Source: Pelecanus crispus (Eukaryota > Chordata > Aves > Pelecaniformes > Pelecanidae). From it: a stretch of 64,000 bases of DNA. The stretch lies in NCBI RefSeq assembly GCF_030463565.1, contig NC_134676.1:31001228-31065227 (forward strand), given 5' to 3'. Under the pieces are notes generated by a model that saw only the letters and a program-made list of their open reading frames with translations, did not search any database and was not told where the DNA came from. The first letter of the stretch is position 1. Each line of letters starts with the position of its first letter. Made by a program: the position numbers and the translations under genes. Positions 10,370 to 64,000 of this stretch are shown here, piece after piece.

Positions 10370-13100
10370 ATTCACAGGTATGTAAGATTGGGTGAGTTTT
10401 ATCTGCTCTTAAAGAAAGATAATGAAGGGACTTGATCTGGTGTAAGGGGTACAGCATTCCCCTCTGGTAGCTATTGTTTTTCACAGGTTGCTGGCTCATT
10501 AAAAAGAATTTTAAATTTTCCACATTTGTGTACAGGACAAGTTTAATATATATGTAAATGACAGTGTAAGCAGTGGAGCTGAGACCGGAGCCAGTTAATT
10601 TTTATGAGAACTGCAAGTTGAGTTTGAAATAGAGGTGAATGGGGGGGGGAGATTTTGATACCCATTTTAATGCATAGGTGTAGGTAGAAGTCATTTATGA
10701 AATACGTTATTTTGGGATACTGTATACAGATAAAAGTTTTGTAGTTGATTCGTTGTGGTTCTGTATAAATTTTTCTGGGTTGTGGTGGTGGTGCTTGGTT
10801 CTGCCTTGTTAAATGGACTGAATTTGGCTTATAACATGCGGAGAGAGTCAGCTGTGAGAGTGTCAGTCTTGCATTTTGCAATGTAATGATTGACTCATAC
10901 AAAAACTCTTTGTTGTGTGGAAATGTCTGTTGTCCTTCATACAGCCAAACTGTAGGCCTCTTGCAGGAAGCTATGGCATGGCGTATGCAGTTGTGAACAT
11001 TTGATAGCTTGATACCTTTTGTGGTAATGTCGTGAGGTTGCAGGGGAGTAATTAGTTACTATAGTGTTTTGTTTTGAACAGAGAAGCTTCATAGGCATCT
11101 CCCTGTTTTACCTTGCAAGGTAATAGAATTCCAAGGTAGCTTATTTCAGGTGAGGATATTTTATTTTAAATGAGTTAAGCATTGTTCTAATTTGTTGCCT
11201 TTAATCAGAAGAGAGTAGTAGCTATTAAAACGTAACAAAAGGGAATTTATAAGCAAAAGCTATTAAGCCAGTTTTGATCCTGACAGAGCACTCAGGTAAT
11301 TGGGGGTAAATAAGTGAAAATGGTCTTGATGTAGCAGCATTTTGTCTTCTGTGTGTATTCTGATAAGGAAAGACTCTTGCTTGTGAAAGAAGAAACATGA
11401 TCAGTTCTGTAAGCTTTGAATTCCCTAATTGCTAGCAGTAAGCACCAATCCACTTTTCTTCTGACATGTCTTGCAGATGGGCCTCCTTTCTGCTTTGCTG
11501 GGAACCTTGGGAGGGTACTTTGTTTTTCTTGAGTGTCTTGTTTCTTAATTTGACTACAAGCCAGCATGTTTGCAGTGTTACAGTCTGGCTTTATATAAGC
11601 AGTGTCATAACAGGGTTACACCACTTATTGTGTTAGAAAGTAATTACTGCTAACTATGGATAGCGATAGACCCAGATGAGGAAGGTGAAACACCCTTCTG
11701 TGATAAATTCTGTAAGCAGGGAGGCTGGGATAGGGAGTCATCTTAGGTCTTGTAATGTACCACTACATTGTAATTACCTCATAATGTACCAAATTAGAAT
11801 GCTTTTTTAGTAAGACATTTTTCATTGTATTGGCTTTATTGTTATGGGACAAGTAATAATGGGCAGGTAACCTTACTATAAAACTGCACCCAAAGTAAAT
11901 AAAGGGAACAGGCTACGCCCGTCTAATGGTCAGCTACTGCTGAAAGTGATGATCTTACTTGCTTCCTTGTGTTGGCACTGGGACTCATCTGTCCTTTCAG
12001 GAAGACAGTTCAGTAACCTGAATCACTAGGTAGATCGATTTTTTTTTTTTTTTTTTAAATATAGGGTTACTTTTCTGCTGGCTTAATTACTCAAATAATG
12101 AGATGACTGTGTGATCGAACACATGAAAATGGTGCTGTTGGGAGTGGGGAATACCAAGAAACATGGCTGATCTCATTGGCAGCAACTGACCATCAGTTTT
12201 GTAAAAATATGGCAGCTACATCCCTGCATTACAATACTCCGACAGTAGTAAACAAAAAGTTCCCGTTATTAGACTGATAACTCAGAAGACTGAAGAAGAA
12301 TGATAGAAGTTCTTGGTAAACTGAAGAAAGTTTCAAGCCTGTAGCCTGCATCAATTTGTTCTACTAAGAACACAGAAATAAAAATACAGTAATAGTTGGT
12401 TTTCCAGCCTGTAAAAGCCCGTCATTTGTTTTCGGGGCACTTTTAAGCCACTTGAGCTGCACTCCTCTGGTTTGTGACATCAGCAGGACCCCTCAGGTGA
12501 ATTATAACTCTTCAGTCCAAAGTAATTGTCTCTTCTGTTGTCTGTTTTGTTTGATATTATGATTGCATGCAGAGATAACCAGAGAAGTCCTACATTAATA
12601 TCTAACTTTAAAAAAGAAAGTCAGAAAATAGTCTTAATAATCCTTTTAATACTTGATTTGCTGCATTACCATGAATTTTACAAGTATGAATTTCAGTGCA
12701 GTCACATCTGTTTAGGGAGAGATTTTTGAACATACCTATGTTACAGAGGTGCCCTGCTATCTTCCCTGCCTTTAGTAGTACTGTGCTTGACCCCACATGA
12801 TACATCTGATGATAGCAAGTCAGTTGAACTATGATTGTCTCTTGTAGATGTTTCTCATAGCGTAGCAGTTGCTTTGTTCTGTGAGTAACATAAACATACA
12901 GAAACTGAGTGAACTATCAGGATCCTTAGGCTTTCTAGTGGGCTTCTAGAAGGATGGTTAAACTAATGTGCAACATTAAGGATCATTTAAGCATTTTCTG
13001 CTGCTGACAGCCTGCATGTGTATGTACGTGTGTGTGTAATGATTGCCAGTAGATTTTATTACATTTTTTTCAATGCCCCTAATGTCACATAGAAATTCTG

Positions 13101-13135
13101 TTTTTGTTTTTGTTTTGTTTTGTTTTTGTTATTAG
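13101..13135 (+). repeat. T/G-rich simple repeat forming the acceptor tract of exon 2
   Basis: The 30 bases before the acceptor are only T and G in TTTTG and TTTTTG units, with no C. The following TTATTAG supplies the acceptor. A polypyrimidine tract built from a slippage-prone U/G repeat is unusual. UG-rich and U-rich tracts are known ligands of CELF and TIA-type factors, so it may affect use of the exon carrying the start codon. Confidence 0.6.

Positions 13136-64000
<50,865 letters not shown>

Larger units (their letters stand above)
2117..13135 (+). other. SMARCA2: SMARCA2 intron 1
   Basis: An intron of about 11 kb. It begins inside the CpG island and then runs through unique AT-rich sequence. 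The one clear element is a CR1 copy at 9466-10369. I see no exon, RNA gene or other repeat in 4300-9460 or 10370-13100. The last 30 bases before the acceptor are T and G only. The exact acceptor could be after 13135 or 13137. Confidence 0.6.

Overview
The window is a piece of a bird genome. The evidence is a vertebrate split gene with long AT-rich introns, many CR1 LINE copies in both orientations ending in the typical ATTCTATG-type tail, a 601-bp solo retroviral LTR of a type I associate with birds, and one old MIR-like SINE. One gene explains all convincing coding sequence: the 5' half of SMARCA2 (BRM), the SWI/SNF (BAF) chromatin-remodelling ATPase, on the + strand. SMARCA2 is Z-linked in chicken as I recall, so this is probably avian Z sequence. 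A W-linked copy cannot be excluded from sequence alone.

Layout. 1-1060 is AT-rich upstream flank with nothing recognised. About 1060-4300 is a CpG island with the promoter (two CCAAT boxes, a GC box), a probable non-coding exon 1 ending at 2116 and a possible alternative first exon ending at 3842. Exon 2 (start codon at 13172) follows an 11-kb intron. Coding exons 2-16 give about 778 codons in one continuous reading frame: a Pro/Gly-rich N terminus, the QLQ domain (exon 4), a Pro-rich linker (exons 5-6), the HSA region (exons 8-9), a basic segment (exon 10), the BRK domain (exons 12-13), an acidic stretch (exons 13-14), and the start of the Snf2 helicase/ATPase with its Walker A motif (exon 16). 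The gene continues beyond the right edge; most of the ATPase, the SnAC region and the bromodomain are not in the window.

The introns hold the repeats. CR1 copies lie in introns 1, 2, 3, 9 and 15. The largest is in intron 3 (22169-26120, minus strand). It is nearly full length, keeps recognisable ORF1 and ORF2, is broken by stops and frameshifts, and is fused at its 5' end to scrambled CR1 pieces. A solo LTR with a perfect 5-bp target duplication lies in intron 6.

No new multi-gene system is present. The points most worth a second look are: a 102-nt symmetric exon 5 that the canonical human SMARCA2 protein, as I recall it, lacks but that resembles SMARCA4; a GC-AG intron 10 with an in-frame candidate cassette exon 267 nt downstream; a near-absent polyQ tract; upstream ORFs in the leader; and the rearranged CR1 copies.
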